Assembly (NCBI GenBank): GCA_910578215.1
Contig: CAJTPH010000014.1
Location: 6,833-70,832, forward strand
DNA length: 64,000 nucleotides
Source of the DNA: an uncultured Acetatifactor sp.
Lineage (GTDB): Bacteria > Bacillota > Clostridia > Lachnospirales > Lachnospiraceae
Reading direction: 5' to 3'
Of this stretch, positions 9,667 to 17,876 are shown in pieces. Within the stretch, counting starts at the first letter, position 1, and each line of letters begins with the position of its first letter. A model generated the notes under the pieces. It was not told where the DNA came from. It saw only the letters and a list, made by a program, of their open reading frames with translations, and did no database searches. Both the position numbers and the translations under genes were made by a program.

Positions 9667-9748
9667 ATCTCCTCCATTCCGACAATTAAGTCAGTAATTT
9701 TTGCTCCAGCCTTTAACGACCCTGTCCTGCATATCGCTTCAAGTATAC

Positions 9749-9777
9749 ATAATACACAAAATTGTCTGCCAAGGCAA
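9749..9777 (-). promoter_or_regulatory. Probable promoter for yajC
   Basis: On the minus strand TTGCCT (9772-9777) and TATTAT (9749-9754) are spaced 17 bp, about 80 bases upstream of yajC. It could drive yajC and possibly read on into leuB. Confidence 0.45.
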
Positions 9778-9821
9778 GCATTTTATATTTTTTTTACAGA
9801 AGTCCCGCAGCCGCTTTATCC

Positions 9822-11036
9822 TTAAACTTCAGCCGCCGTGCCCCTGACTGCCGCCTGCCCCATTCTCTCCAGCTTGCGCCTTTTGTACTCCGCAAACCTG
9901 CCCTGATCCAGGGCGTCGCGGATCTCCTCCATCATTGTGTTGTAAAAATAAAGATTGTGCAGAACGCACAGCCTCATGCCAAGCATTTCCTTCGCCTTCA
10001 GCAAATGCCTGATATAGGCCCTGGAATACCTGCGGCATGCGGGGCATCCGCATCCCTCCTCAACAGGGCGGTCATCCAGCTCGTATTTTGCATTAAATAA
10101 ATTAATTTTTCCTGAATTGGTATACAAATGCCCATGGCGTCCGTTTCTGGTGGGATATACGCAGTCGAAAAAGTCTATTCCCCTCTCCACGCCCTCCAGA
10201 ATATTCGCCGGCGTTCCCACGCCCATCAGATAAGTCGGCTTATCCTTGGGAAGATACGGCACCACATGCTCCAGAATATCATACATTTCCTCATGCGTCT
10301 CTCCCACGGCAAGTCCGCCTACCGCATAGCCGTCCAGCTCCATTTCGGCGATCCGCTTTGCATGCTCTATGCGGATATCCGCATATATCGCTCCCTGATT
10401 TATCCCAAACAGCAGCTGGCTGGGATTGATGGTATCCTCAAGCCCGTTCAGCCGCGCCATCTCTCTTTTACAGCGCTCCAGCCATCTGGCAGTGCGCTCC
10501 ACCGACGCCTGGACATATGCCCTGTCCGCCTTGCTGGGCGCACACTCGTCAAAGGCCATCGCTATGGTGGAGGCGAGATTGGACTGGATCTGCATGCTCT
10601 CCTCCGGTCCCATAAAAATCTTATGCCCGTCTATATGGGAATTAAAATAGACCCCTTCTTCCCTGATCTTGCGCAGTCCCGCAAGCGAAAACACCTGAAA
10701 ACCGCCTGAATCAGTGAGAATGGGCTTGTCCCATGACATGAATTTGTGCAGACCTCCCAGCTGCTTCACTACCCTGTCCCCGGGACGCACATGCAGATGA
10801 TAGGTATTGGACAGCTCCACCTGCGTGCCGATCTGTTCCAGGTCCGAGGTGGCAACCGCCCCCTTGATGGCGGCAGCCGTACCCACATTCATGAAAACCG
10901 GCGTCTGTATCGTTCCATGGACCGTCTCATATTCCGCCCTTTTTGCCCTGCCCTCCTGCCTTAATATACGGTAAGAGCCCGCTTTGGAAAGGGAACCTTT
11001 GCCGTTATCCGTATTTTTTACATTATCTAAAACCAT
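9822..11036 (-). CDS. tgt: tRNA-guanine(34) transglycosylase
   Basis: Exchanges G34 of GUN-anticodon tRNAs for the queuine precursor preQ1. The 404-residue protein has the TIM-barrel motifs TDSGGFQVFSLA (catalytic Asp) and the nucleophile region GVERGIDFFDCVYPTRNGRHG, followed by the zinc site starting CGCPACRRYSRAYIRHL and ending with a His near the C-terminus (LHNLYFYNTMM). The ATG at 11036 follows immediately after the TAA of the upstream carboxypeptidase gene, whose last codons supply the ribosome site GGGAGGAG, so translation is probably coupled. The N-terminal 20 residues are an extension before the conserved core. No other queuosine genes are in the window. Confidence 0.96.
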   Translation of the reverse strand: MVLDNVKNTDNGKGSLSKAGSYRILRQEGRAKRAEYETVHGTIQTPVFMNVGTAAAIKGAVATSDLEQIGTQVELSNTYHLHVRPGDRVVKQLGGLHKFMSWDKPILTDSGGFQVFSLAGLRKIREEGVYFNSHIDGHKIFMGPEESMQIQSNLASTIAMAFDECAPSKADRAYVQASVERTARWLERCKREMARLNGLEDTINPSQLLFGINQGAIYADIRIEHAKRIAEMELDGYAVGGLAVGETHEEMYDILEHVVPYLPKDKPTYLMGVGTPANILEGVERGIDFFDCVYPTRNGRHGHLYTNSGKINLFNAKYELDDRPVEEGCGCPACRRYSRAYIRHLLKAKEMLGMRLCVLHNLYFYNTMMEEIRDALDQGRFAEYKRRKLERMGQAAVRGTAAEV

Positions 11037-12104
11037 TTACATATACTCCTCCCAGAATTCCTCAAGGGTAATACCCTTCTCTGTGATAAGCCTTGCGGCT
11101 TCCACTCCCACATAGCGGAAATGCCAAGGCTCATACTCGATTCCGGTAATATATTCCTTCCCCTTGGGATACCGCAGTATAAACCCGTAATCACAGCTGT
11201 TTTTCGCAAGCCACTTCCCCGCCGCCGTATTCTCAAAGCCCTCGTCCAGAACGGTGTAGGACGGCGTTACGATATCGAACGCAAGCCCCATCTGATGCTC
11301 GCTGGTGTTTGGAACGGCGATAAACTCGCTGGTAAGCTGATACGCCTCCATATAGGAAGCACCCAGGCCCATATAATATTTGATCTGCCGGTTAAACAGC
11401 TTCTTCTGATACTGCAGGTCCCGGTAAGGGGAACAGATAACCAGCGAGACTCCGTCCTTTTTCGCCGCCCTCTGCATGGCAAGCCAGTCGTCCACGATAC
11501 GCGCGTCGCAGTACAGCATGCCCTTCAGGGTGTGGACCTCCCCCAATACCACCTCATAATCCTCGGAAATGGAATGCTGCAGGTTCACCAAGGTAAGCCG
11601 CCAGTCGTCCGCGGAAAACTCGGGAGTATCCCCCTGTGCCACCGAATCATACAAAGCCGGTCCAAAGGCGCCCTGATTCTGCACGCCTCCGGCAGCGTCG
11701 GCATGGGCATCCCCTTCCCCGTCAGCTTCCGTGAAAAAGCCCCCGGGATACCGCCCCTCCGGCATCACGTCTTCAGCGGTCAAATTGTTTATCCTGTCTA
11801 AATCTATGACCGCCTCCTCTGCCATTTGGATTTCCTGCGCTTCCTCAGAGATGGGCATCAAACCGTACCCCGGCCCGACGATCGTCATAAAGCTGGGAAA
11901 AGAAAAGCTGCTGTATGCCGCAAAAAGTAAAAAAGTCAAGACAAGCATTGCCAATCTTTTTCCGTTGCCTCTGATGCGGGCAGCGATATGAAAGCATGTC
12001 ATGCCTGCCGCCATCACCGGAATGATGCAGATGCGGCAAAGCCTATTCTTTCTTCCGATTTTTATCATTCTATTTACAAAGCGATCTTTCATAGAATTTT
12101 CCAT
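11037..12104 (-). CDS. Membrane-anchored D-alanyl-D-alanine carboxypeptidase, VanY/M15B family
   Basis: A 355-residue protein with a basic N-terminus, one membrane segment (about residues 48-64, LAMLVLTFLLFAAYSSF), a linker rich in Ala, Gly and Asp, and a C-terminal M15B peptidase domain. The zinc ligands are in SEHQMGLAFDI (SxHxxGxAxD) and EPWHFRYVG (ExxH), as in VanY. Such enzymes trim the terminal D-Ala from peptidoglycan stem peptides outside the membrane. The gene abuts tgt without a gap. The presence of VanY-like activity alone does not indicate vancomycin resistance; there is no vanHAX or vanRS nearby. An internal ATG at 12092 is an alternative start. Confidence 0.88.
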   Translation of the reverse strand: MENSMKDRFVNRMIKIGRKNRLCRICIIPVMAAGMTCFHIAARIRGNGKRLAMLVLTFLLFAAYSSFSFPSFMTIVGPGYGLMPISEEAQEIQMAEEAVIDLDRINNLTAEDVMPEGRYPGGFFTEADGEGDAHADAAGGVQNQGAFGPALYDSVAQGDTPEFSADDWRLTLVNLQHSISEDYEVVLGEVHTLKGMLYCDARIVDDWLAMQRAAKKDGVSLVICSPYRDLQYQKKLFNRQIKYYMGLGASYMEAYQLTSEFIAVPNTSEHQMGLAFDIVTPSYTVLDEGFENTAAGKWLAKNSCDYGFILRYPKGKEYITGIEYEPWHFRYVGVEAARLITEKGITLEEFWEEYM

Positions 12105-12216
12105 TTATATTCAGCCTCTATCTGACTATCCTGTTTTGAAAATTTATGTAGTACTATATGCCTATTTTTAATGATAACATATTTTAAGAATCTGTACACC
12201 TTTTTTCTAAAAAAAG

Positions 12217-12245
12217 TTGCTTTTTTATATTTCGTTCACTATAAT
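12217..12245 (+). promoter_or_regulatory. Sigma-A-type promoter for aroC
   Basis: TTGCTT (12217-12222) and a perfect TATAAT (12240-12245) are 17 bp apart, with transcription expected near 12252 and a leader of about 120 nt. The rest of the 265-base divergent gap (12105-12369) is AT-rich, and I see no clear second promoter for the leftward gene. Confidence 0.65.
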
Positions 12246-12369
12246 TTAAACTGTAAAATCTTTCAATATGAACTTCAGTATTTACATCAGCTTAAGGCTA
12301 CGGGATTGGGAAAAAGTATTTTACCCAAACATTACCTGAAATCATTACGGCAAGGCGGGAGGAATCGGC

Positions 12370-13470
12370 ATGGCAGGCTCATCTTTCGGAAATATTTTTA
12401 AAATCACTACATGGGGAGAATCCCATGGGAAGGCTCTGGGCGTGGTCATCGACGGCTGCCCTGCGGGGCTGTCTCTGTGCGAGGAGGATATACAGGTCTA
12501 CTTAGACCGCCGCAAGCCCGGTCAAAGCAGAATCTCCACACCCCGCAGGGAAGACGACGCCGTGGAGATTCTGTCCGGCGTTTTTGAGGGACGGACCACC
12601 GGCACTCCCATCTCACTGATGGTGCGCAACACCTCCCAGATTTCCAAGGATTACAGCGAGATCGCTTCCTGCTACCGCCCGGGTCACGCGGATTATACAT
12701 ATGACGAGAAATACGGCTTTCGGGATTACCGCGGCGGCGGGCGTTCCTCCGGCAGAGAAACCGTAGGCCGCGTTGCCGCAGGCGCCGTCGCCTGCAAAAT
12801 CCTTCAAGCTCTCGGAGTTACCGTCTGCGCCTACACACGCTCCATCGGCTCCATTGAGATCGATATGCACAGATTTGACAGACAGGCTATCCTGAACACC
12901 CCTACCGCCATGCCCGACACCGCCGCGGACGAAGCTGTCATAGGCTATCTGGAGGCGGCAAGAAAGGCGCACAACTCCGTAGGCGGCTGCATGGAATGCA
13001 TTGTGGAGGGGCTGCCCGCAGGAATCGGGGACCCTGTGTTTGAAAAGCTTGACGCAAACCTTGCGAAAGCCATAATGTCCATCGGCGCCGTGAAGGCAGT
13101 GGAGATCGGTGACGGCAGCAAGGTTTCCTCCAGGCTCGGCACCGAAAACAACGATGCCTTCCGCATGAAGGAAAACGAGGTGACAAAGACAAGCAACCAC
13201 GCAGGCGGCATTTTAGGCGGCATCAGCGACGGCAGCACCGTGGTGGTGCGCGCCCATGTAAAGCCCACCCCCTCCATCATGCTTACCCAGCAGACCGTCA
13301 ATCAGTCCGGAAGCGACATCGACATCAGCATTCAGGGACGCCACGACCCTATTATCGTTCCCCGGGCGGTAGTGGTCATGGAATGCATGACCGCCCTTAC
13401 CGTCCTTGACGCCATGCTGATCAATATGAGCGCAAGGCTTGACTCTGTGGTTGATTTTTATAAGCGGTGA
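12370..13470 (+). CDS. aroC: Chorismate synthase
   Basis: FMN-dependent enzyme that converts EPSP to chorismate, the branch point for aromatic amino acids. The 366-residue protein contains the family signatures near the start (GESHGKALGVVIDGCPAG), RPGHADYTYDEKYGFRDYRGG, GRSSGRETVGRVAAGAVA and the later GILGGISDGS. GGGAGGA precedes the ATG by six bases. It is one of few plus-strand genes and has its own promoter. Its 3' end overlaps the end of the convergent lactonase gene by 13 bases. No other shikimate genes flank it. Confidence 0.97.
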   Translation: MAGSSFGNIFKITTWGESHGKALGVVIDGCPAGLSLCEEDIQVYLDRRKPGQSRISTPRREDDAVEILSGVFEGRTTGTPISLMVRNTSQISKDYSEIASCYRPGHADYTYDEKYGFRDYRGGGRSSGRETVGRVAAGAVACKILQALGVTVCAYTRSIGSIEIDMHRFDRQAILNTPTAMPDTAADEAVIGYLEAARKAHNSVGGCMECIVEGLPAGIGDPVFEKLDANLAKAIMSIGAVKAVEIGDGSKVSSRLGTENNDAFRMKENEVTKTSNHAGGILGGISDGSTVVVRAHVKPTPSIMLTQQTVNQSGSDIDISIQGRHDPIIVPRAVVVMECMTALTVLDAMLINMSARLDSVVDFYKR

Positions 13471-14579
13471 AAAATAATACAGTTCGGTACATTGACCTTA
13501 ACAGGCGCTCCGTTCATAACCATAGTCCCCTGCTCGGGATGTACATGAAAGAAGGTCATGTCGTTCGTCTCATGGTTCAGGGATACAAGAAACCTGTTGT
13601 TCGGGAAAAGACTGGCATCCTTGGGATACTCTCCGCTTACAGGCAGGCAGAAAACCTCTGTCAGCATGCCCGTATTTTCATCCACGCTGTACAGCACCGC
13701 GGAATTGTCTCCCGCGTTGGTGCTGAGAAGATATTTGTAATCCGAGGAAAACGTAAGCGCGCTGGCGGCATTGGAGCTGCCCTTATCGCACCTGCAGGTT
13801 CCAATGGACTGGAGCTTTTCAAATATAGGCTGTCCGTTCTTTTCCTCATAGGAATATACGTCGATATAACACTTCCACTCATGGACGATGTAGATAAAGC
13901 GTCCATCCCTGGAAATCTTGATGTGCCTGGGGGCAGACTCCAGCTCGCTTCTGATAATATCCGCCAGAAGGACCTTGCCGGTTATCAGATCAAACCGGTA
14001 GACATTGACATGGTCCATACCCTGATCCGCCACCAGCAGGTATTTATTGTCATGGGTCATTCTCGCACAGTTGATGTGCGGTCTGAAATTGCGCTCCGCC
14101 ACGCTTCCCAGACCCTTGTGAAAGATTTCGTCGGTTATCTCCCCAATGGAGCCGTCCTCCTTAAGGCGCAGAACGGTCAGCTTGCCGTCGTGATATCCCG
14201 CCACAAAGAGATAGCTGTCCGTATAATCGGTGGACACATAGCAGCCTCTCATTCCGTTGATGGGAGCAAAATTCAGCATTTCCAGATTTCCGTCCGCCAG
14301 AATCGTGTAGGACTCCACGCCGAAATCCGTGATGGAATACAGGATTTTTCCGTTATGGGAAATGGTCACATAGGAGGAATTGGTAATCTCCACCTTGTCC
14401 TTCTCTATAAAGCGCCCATTCTCCATATCAACATCATATATCTTGATTCCATGGCTGTCTCCCTGCGTATAGGTAGACACATATGCCACATATTTTTCCT
14501 CTTGAAGCGAAGCCTTTTTACGATGAGTAGCTTTATTGTGCTGCGAAGCCTCATTGCTGTTTGAAGCTTTTCCTGCCAT
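13458..14579 (-). CDS. Lactonase-family seven-bladed beta-propeller protein (6-phosphogluconolactonase-like)
   Basis: A 373-residue protein with the repetitive propeller pattern of the YkgB/Pgl lactonase family, for example RPHINCARMTHDNKYLLVADQG, RHIKISRDGRFIYIVHE and YPKDASLFPNNRFLVSLNHE. Members hydrolyse 6-phosphogluconolactone or related sugar lactones, but specificity is not readable here. The first 30 residues are hydrophilic, rich in Asn, Lys, His and Ser, with no signal peptide. I chose ATG 14579, nine bases after GAGG, over a GTG at 14585. Its promoter overlaps the terminator of the Cys-rich gene upstream. The stop overlaps aroC convergently. Confidence 0.85.
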   Translation of the reverse strand: MAGKASNSNEASQHNKATHRKKASLQEEKYVAYVSTYTQGDSHGIKIYDVDMENGRFIEKDKVEITNSSYVTISHNGKILYSITDFGVESYTILADGNLEMLNFAPINGMRGCYVSTDYTDSYLFVAGYHDGKLTVLRLKEDGSIGEITDEIFHKGLGSVAERNFRPHINCARMTHDNKYLLVADQGMDHVNVYRFDLITGKVLLADIIRSELESAPRHIKISRDGRFIYIVHEWKCYIDVYSYEEKNGQPIFEKLQSIGTCRCDKGSSNAASALTFSSDYKYLLSTNAGDNSAVLYSVDENTGMLTEVFCLPVSGEYPKDASLFPNNRFLVSLNHETNDMTFFHVHPEQGTMVMNGAPVKVNVPNCIIFHRL

Positions 14580-14720
14580 ATTCACATTCCTCTTTCCTTC
14601 TTAATTCCTGCGGGCGGTAAGCGAAGCCGATTCCGTTAGCTCCGCGCCGCTGCCGGAGCCGGCCAAAGACCGGGTCAGGCACCCGGCAAACGCCCCAGGG
14701 GCCCATATCTCACAGCCTTT

Positions 14721-14749
14721 AATATAGCACAAAAATACAGGGCGGTCAA
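14721..14749 (-). promoter_or_regulatory. Promoter of the lactonase gene, with its -35 inside a terminator stem
   Basis: TTGACC (14744-14749) and TATATT (14721-14726) on the minus strand, 17 bp apart. The -35 element is part of one arm of the hairpin at 14740-14761. The leader would be about 135 nt. Confidence 0.5.
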
Positions 14750-14761
14750 CCTTGACCGCCC
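14740..14761 (-). terminator. Rho-independent terminator after the Cys-rich gene
   Basis: A 10-bp inverted repeat GGGCGGTCAA/TTGACCGCCC followed on the minus strand by TGTATTTTTG, 33 bases beyond the stop codon at 14794. Confidence 0.7.
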
Positions 14762-14793
14762 CCATAAAACCACGTTTTTTAGTATCTGCCGGC

Positions 14794-15066
14794 TCAATCA
14801 TGACAGTCTTCGGAATCACGCCTCGCGTACTCCTGCCACGGCTGAGGAATCGTACTTGCAACATCACAGTCATCTCTTCTTTCCATTCTCGGTTCCGGTC
14901 TTACCTCCTCGCACCCACAGCCGGTCTCCGGTTCTTTTCTTCTGCACACGTTCCTGGGCTCTCTCCGTTCACAACAGCAGCTGTGGTTTGAAGCACAGGG
15001 AACCGCAGAGCCGCAGCCGCCTCTGCCGCAGCAAAACAGCAGTAAAAGAATCCAACAACAATTCAT
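14794..15066 (-). CDS. Small cysteine-rich protein with hydrophobic N-terminus
   Basis: A 90-residue protein of unknown function. It starts MNCCWILLLLFCCGRGG, a hydrophobic stretch with paired cysteines, and contains 14 Cys in all (positions 3, 4, 12, 13, 18, 24, 30-32, 41, 50, 52, 67, 88). A charged Arg/Glu-rich tail follows. I chose the ATG at 15066, preceded by GGTGGG; the frame extends to 15102 with poorer context. A good terminator follows, supporting a real short transcript. Similar hydrophobic, Cys-rich short proteins occur in Lachnospiraceae, but I know of no assigned role. The doublets could bind metal, form disulfides or be lipidated; these are guesses. Confidence 0.6.
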   Translation of the reverse strand: MNCCWILLLLFCCGRGGCGSAVPCASNHSCCCERREPRNVCRRKEPETGCGCEEVRPEPRMERRDDCDVASTIPQPWQEYARRDSEDCHD

Positions 15067-15165
15067 ATGCCCACCATATCCCTTTGAAGCCATGCTTAGC
15101 AAAAAGCAATGCTTCTGTTTTCGTTTTATGGTATCATATGCAGATGCCCCTCCGGGTGTGCAGAT

Positions 15166-15705
15166 TTATTTTCTTTTCACAAGCTCCCGTTTGATGCGTG
15201 CAAAGGTTTTCCGTTCTCCCTCCCGCGCCAGCATTGTCAGCATTCTCTCAAGAACCGCCTGCGTGTCCGGATGAATGCACGGATGCTCCCGGCTTTTATG
15301 ATAATACTCCAGCGGAGCGGCGTCCGTGTATTCGGCTCCCTTGTAGACCTTGCTCGCCGCAATCCTGTCCATGAGCATTTCCGCAATATACTTATCAGGC
15401 ATGGGTACCGGCGTCAGCATGCCCTGCCGCCCCTGCAGACTGTAATCCTGCCAGTATTCAAAATGATGCTTATTGCGCCCCTTATGGTGCAGCCATGCCG
15501 AGGAATACCCCCGCTCCTCCCGCTCCGCATTATTGGGGCTTCTGGTTCCCTGGTAATATTTCACCCCCACCAGAAACTCTGCGGGACTGTACTTGGACAT
15601 GTCGTGCAGCAGCCCCTGCCTGTACAGGCCTACCTGAAAACAGCCCTTTGCCACCAAGAGCTTGTGGTGAGTTATCGTTTTAAAGTGTTTCCATGCCGCG
15701 CCCAT
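15166..15705 (-). CDS. DUF5662 family protein
   Basis: A 179-residue protein of a family without assigned function. The motifs GLLHDMSKYSPAEF and HHKGRNKHHFEYW give a set of His and Asp residues like a metal-binding HD-type site, which suggests hydrolase activity only by analogy. The ATG at 15705 directly follows the TAG of the GH13-like gene upstream with no gap, and no independent ribosome site stands out, so it is probably co-translated with it. Confidence 0.75.
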   Translation of the reverse strand: MGAAWKHFKTITHHKLLVAKGCFQVGLYRQGLLHDMSKYSPAEFLVGVKYYQGTRSPNNAEREERGYSSAWLHHKGRNKHHFEYWQDYSLQGRQGMLTPVPMPDKYIAEMLMDRIAASKVYKGAEYTDAAPLEYYHKSREHPCIHPDTQAVLERMLTMLAREGERKTFARIKRELVKRK

Positions 15706-17637
15706 CTATACCCAAACCGCATCCTTTCTGAAATCAGCCCCTGCCCTCGTTTTCGCTCTGCCCTTTTCCCGCGTCCGGACATCCGTATCCGCGCTCCTGA
15801 AAACGCTGATGCTGCGGGGCGGAACAGACCTTAAAAGCTCCGAGCCGCTCTCCTGGGTTTCCTCCCCGTCCTCCTCCGTGGAAAAGACAGGCTCCCACCT
15901 CATGCCCCTGGGAAGCTTTGGCAGGGCAAGCTGATGCTGCTCCCAATGCATGTTCATTGCCACATACAGAAAATCGTCCTCTCCCTGCTCGTCCGTCCGC
16001 GCGTACTTCCCGCAGTACATCTGACCGATATACCTGAAATACCCCTCTGTCCTGGGCTTCCATGCGCTCTGCCCATGATAGGACAGATCCGGATATCCGC
16101 AGGCGGCGTAATCCATCAGCCGAAGCTCCCTTGAGGGGCGCAGAATGGGATGCTCCCTTCGGAACGCCGCCAGCATTTTCCAGAATTCAAAAAGCCCACG
16201 GTTTTTGTCCAGAAACGTCCAATCCAGCCATGCCACCGCATTGTCCTGGCAATAAGGATTGTTATTGCCCTTCTGGGAATTGCCAAACTCGTCCCCCATA
16301 AATATCAGCGGGGTTGACTGTGAGAGCAGAAGCAGGCACATGGCATTTTTCATCTGCTTCTGCCGCAGCTTCTTCACCCTTGTCTTGCGGGTCGGCCCTT
16401 CCTCCCCGCAGTTCCAGCTGCAGTTATAATCGCTGCCGTCCCTGTTGTCTTCCCCGTTCGCCTGATTGTGCTTAACGTCATAGGAAAAAAGATCGGCAAG
16501 CGTAAAGCCATAATAATTGGTCAGATAGTGAATACAGCCTGCCCTTTCGGGAATATGCCGCATATGGTAAAGCATGCTGGAAAGCATGTTCTCGTCTCCC
16601 TTTAAAAACCTGCGCATATCATACATCCAGCTGTCGTTATATTCAGCAATGTGCGGATACTGCGGCCTCCCGTTTCCGCCGTAAACCCCGTCCCCGTCAA
16701 ACCGGTAATACCAGAGCTTTGTATCCGCAAGAAGCGCATCCGCCGCAATATGCTCCGCACTCAGGTTTTCTCCCAGAAGATGAAAGCCGTCCACATGGTA
16801 TTCCAAAACCCAGAACCGCAAAATATCCGAAATTTCGCTCTGCCTCACTTCGTTGGGAAAATAAAACTGCATGACCAGCTCCATGCCGTTTGCATGAAGC
16901 TGCCTTATCAGCTCCTTCAGCTCCTCCGCGGGCTTATCCGACGCCGCATAGGACGCCTTCGGCGCATAATAATACCCCTTCTTATAGCCCCAGTAGTTTA
17001 TCTTCTTATCCTCCGCAGTCCCTCCCGCAAGGACTGCCTGCATGGAAGGACTCTCCGACTGTGCTTCCGTGCCGGAAAGCTCCAGAAATTCATAGGCAGG
17101 CTGCAGCTCCAGGGTAGTGACACCGATTTCCTTCAGATAGGGTATTTTCTCGGCGATACCCATAAAGGTCCCCCTGTTTCTGACCCTTGCGGATACATGC
17201 TTTGTAAATCCTCTCACATGAAGACAATAACAGACCATCCGCTCATAGGGAAGCCTCGGACGCCTGTCGTCTCCCCAGTCAAAATCCTCCGTGAGAATCC
17301 CGGCCCTCAGCTCCGCCTGGGTCCTCTCCTTTCCATAGGGGGTATTTCCTACGATTTCCCCGGCATGCTCGTCCGGAAACGCACATCCGTCTTCATAAAA
17401 CTGATAAGTAACGGCAGCAGGCTCTATGCCTGAAACCCGCTTACAATATATATTTCCGATTCTCTCCTCCTCAAAAAAGGGCAGCTTATCCAGTCTGCGG
17501 CAGGTTTTTCTGTCGTAGAGCAAAATACCTCTGGAACCGGCCTCCGGCGCCCTTGACACAAAGGAAAAACGTATCTCCTCTCCCTCCACATGGGCTCCCA
17601 GCGGATACGGATTTCTATATCGATAATCTGTTTTCAA
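15706..17637 (-). CDS. GH13 (isoamylase/GlgX-like) protein lacking the catalytic residues
   Basis: A 643-residue protein with the architecture of glycogen debranching enzymes: N-terminal beta-sandwich (residues 1-120), alpha-amylase barrel and C-terminal beta domain. Relationship to isoamylase/GlgX is plain in GFTLADLFSYDVKHN followed by ANGEDNRDG and in LIFMGDEFGNSQKGNNN. However, the conserved catalytic regions are altered: region I is MELVMQFYF (252-260) instead of DVVxNH; region II is VDGFHLLGE (282-290) instead of DGFRFDLA, so the nucleophile Asp is gone; region III is LLADTKL with no acid Glu; region IV reads LTNYYGFT where enzymes have SHDGFT. It is probably inactive as a glycosidase and may bind alpha-glucan or regulate. 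It heads a two-gene unit with the DUF5662 gene. Confidence 0.8.
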   Translation of the reverse strand: MKTDYRYRNPYPLGAHVEGEEIRFSFVSRAPEAGSRGILLYDRKTCRRLDKLPFFEEERIGNIYCKRVSGIEPAAVTYQFYEDGCAFPDEHAGEIVGNTPYGKERTQAELRAGILTEDFDWGDDRRPRLPYERMVCYCLHVRGFTKHVSARVRNRGTFMGIAEKIPYLKEIGVTTLELQPAYEFLELSGTEAQSESPSMQAVLAGGTAEDKKINYWGYKKGYYYAPKASYAASDKPAEELKELIRQLHANGMELVMQFYFPNEVRQSEISDILRFWVLEYHVDGFHLLGENLSAEHIAADALLADTKLWYYRFDGDGVYGGNGRPQYPHIAEYNDSWMYDMRRFLKGDENMLSSMLYHMRHIPERAGCIHYLTNYYGFTLADLFSYDVKHNQANGEDNRDGSDYNCSWNCGEEGPTRKTRVKKLRQKQMKNAMCLLLLSQSTPLIFMGDEFGNSQKGNNNPYCQDNAVAWLDWTFLDKNRGLFEFWKMLAAFRREHPILRPSRELRLMDYAACGYPDLSYHGQSAWKPRTEGYFRYIGQMYCGKYARTDEQGEDDFLYVAMNMHWEQHQLALPKLPRGMRWEPVFSTEEDGEETQESGSELLRSVPPRSISVFRSADTDVRTREKGRAKTRAGADFRKDAVWV

Positions 17638-17756
17638 CCTTTTCCTCCCTTGTCATCTGTCGTAACTGTTCAGCCTTCGGCGGTATTATCCTCATATAAA
17701 ACCGTTGTCCGTTTTCCATTATATAGTATTTATCCCAAAATCACAAGTGCAACAGG

Positions 17757-17784
17757 TTGACAAATACATAAAATCCGCTATTAT
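17757..17784 (+). promoter_or_regulatory. Promoter for capA
   Basis: A perfect TTGACA (17757-17762) and TATTAT (17779-17784) with 16-bp spacing, about 90 bases before the start codon. Confidence 0.55.
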
Positions 17785-17876
17785 TAAGTTACAGTTTACC
17801 TGTCTCCGGCAAGGCTTACATTACATGCCCGCATCGTAACCCGGGAGGACAGGCTTGCAAAAGGAGACGCCGTAAG

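Noticed and set aside
11037..12104. Vancomycin resistance gene
   Set aside because: The VanY-like domain alone is common in cell-wall metabolism; no vanH/A/X or VanRS genes are present.
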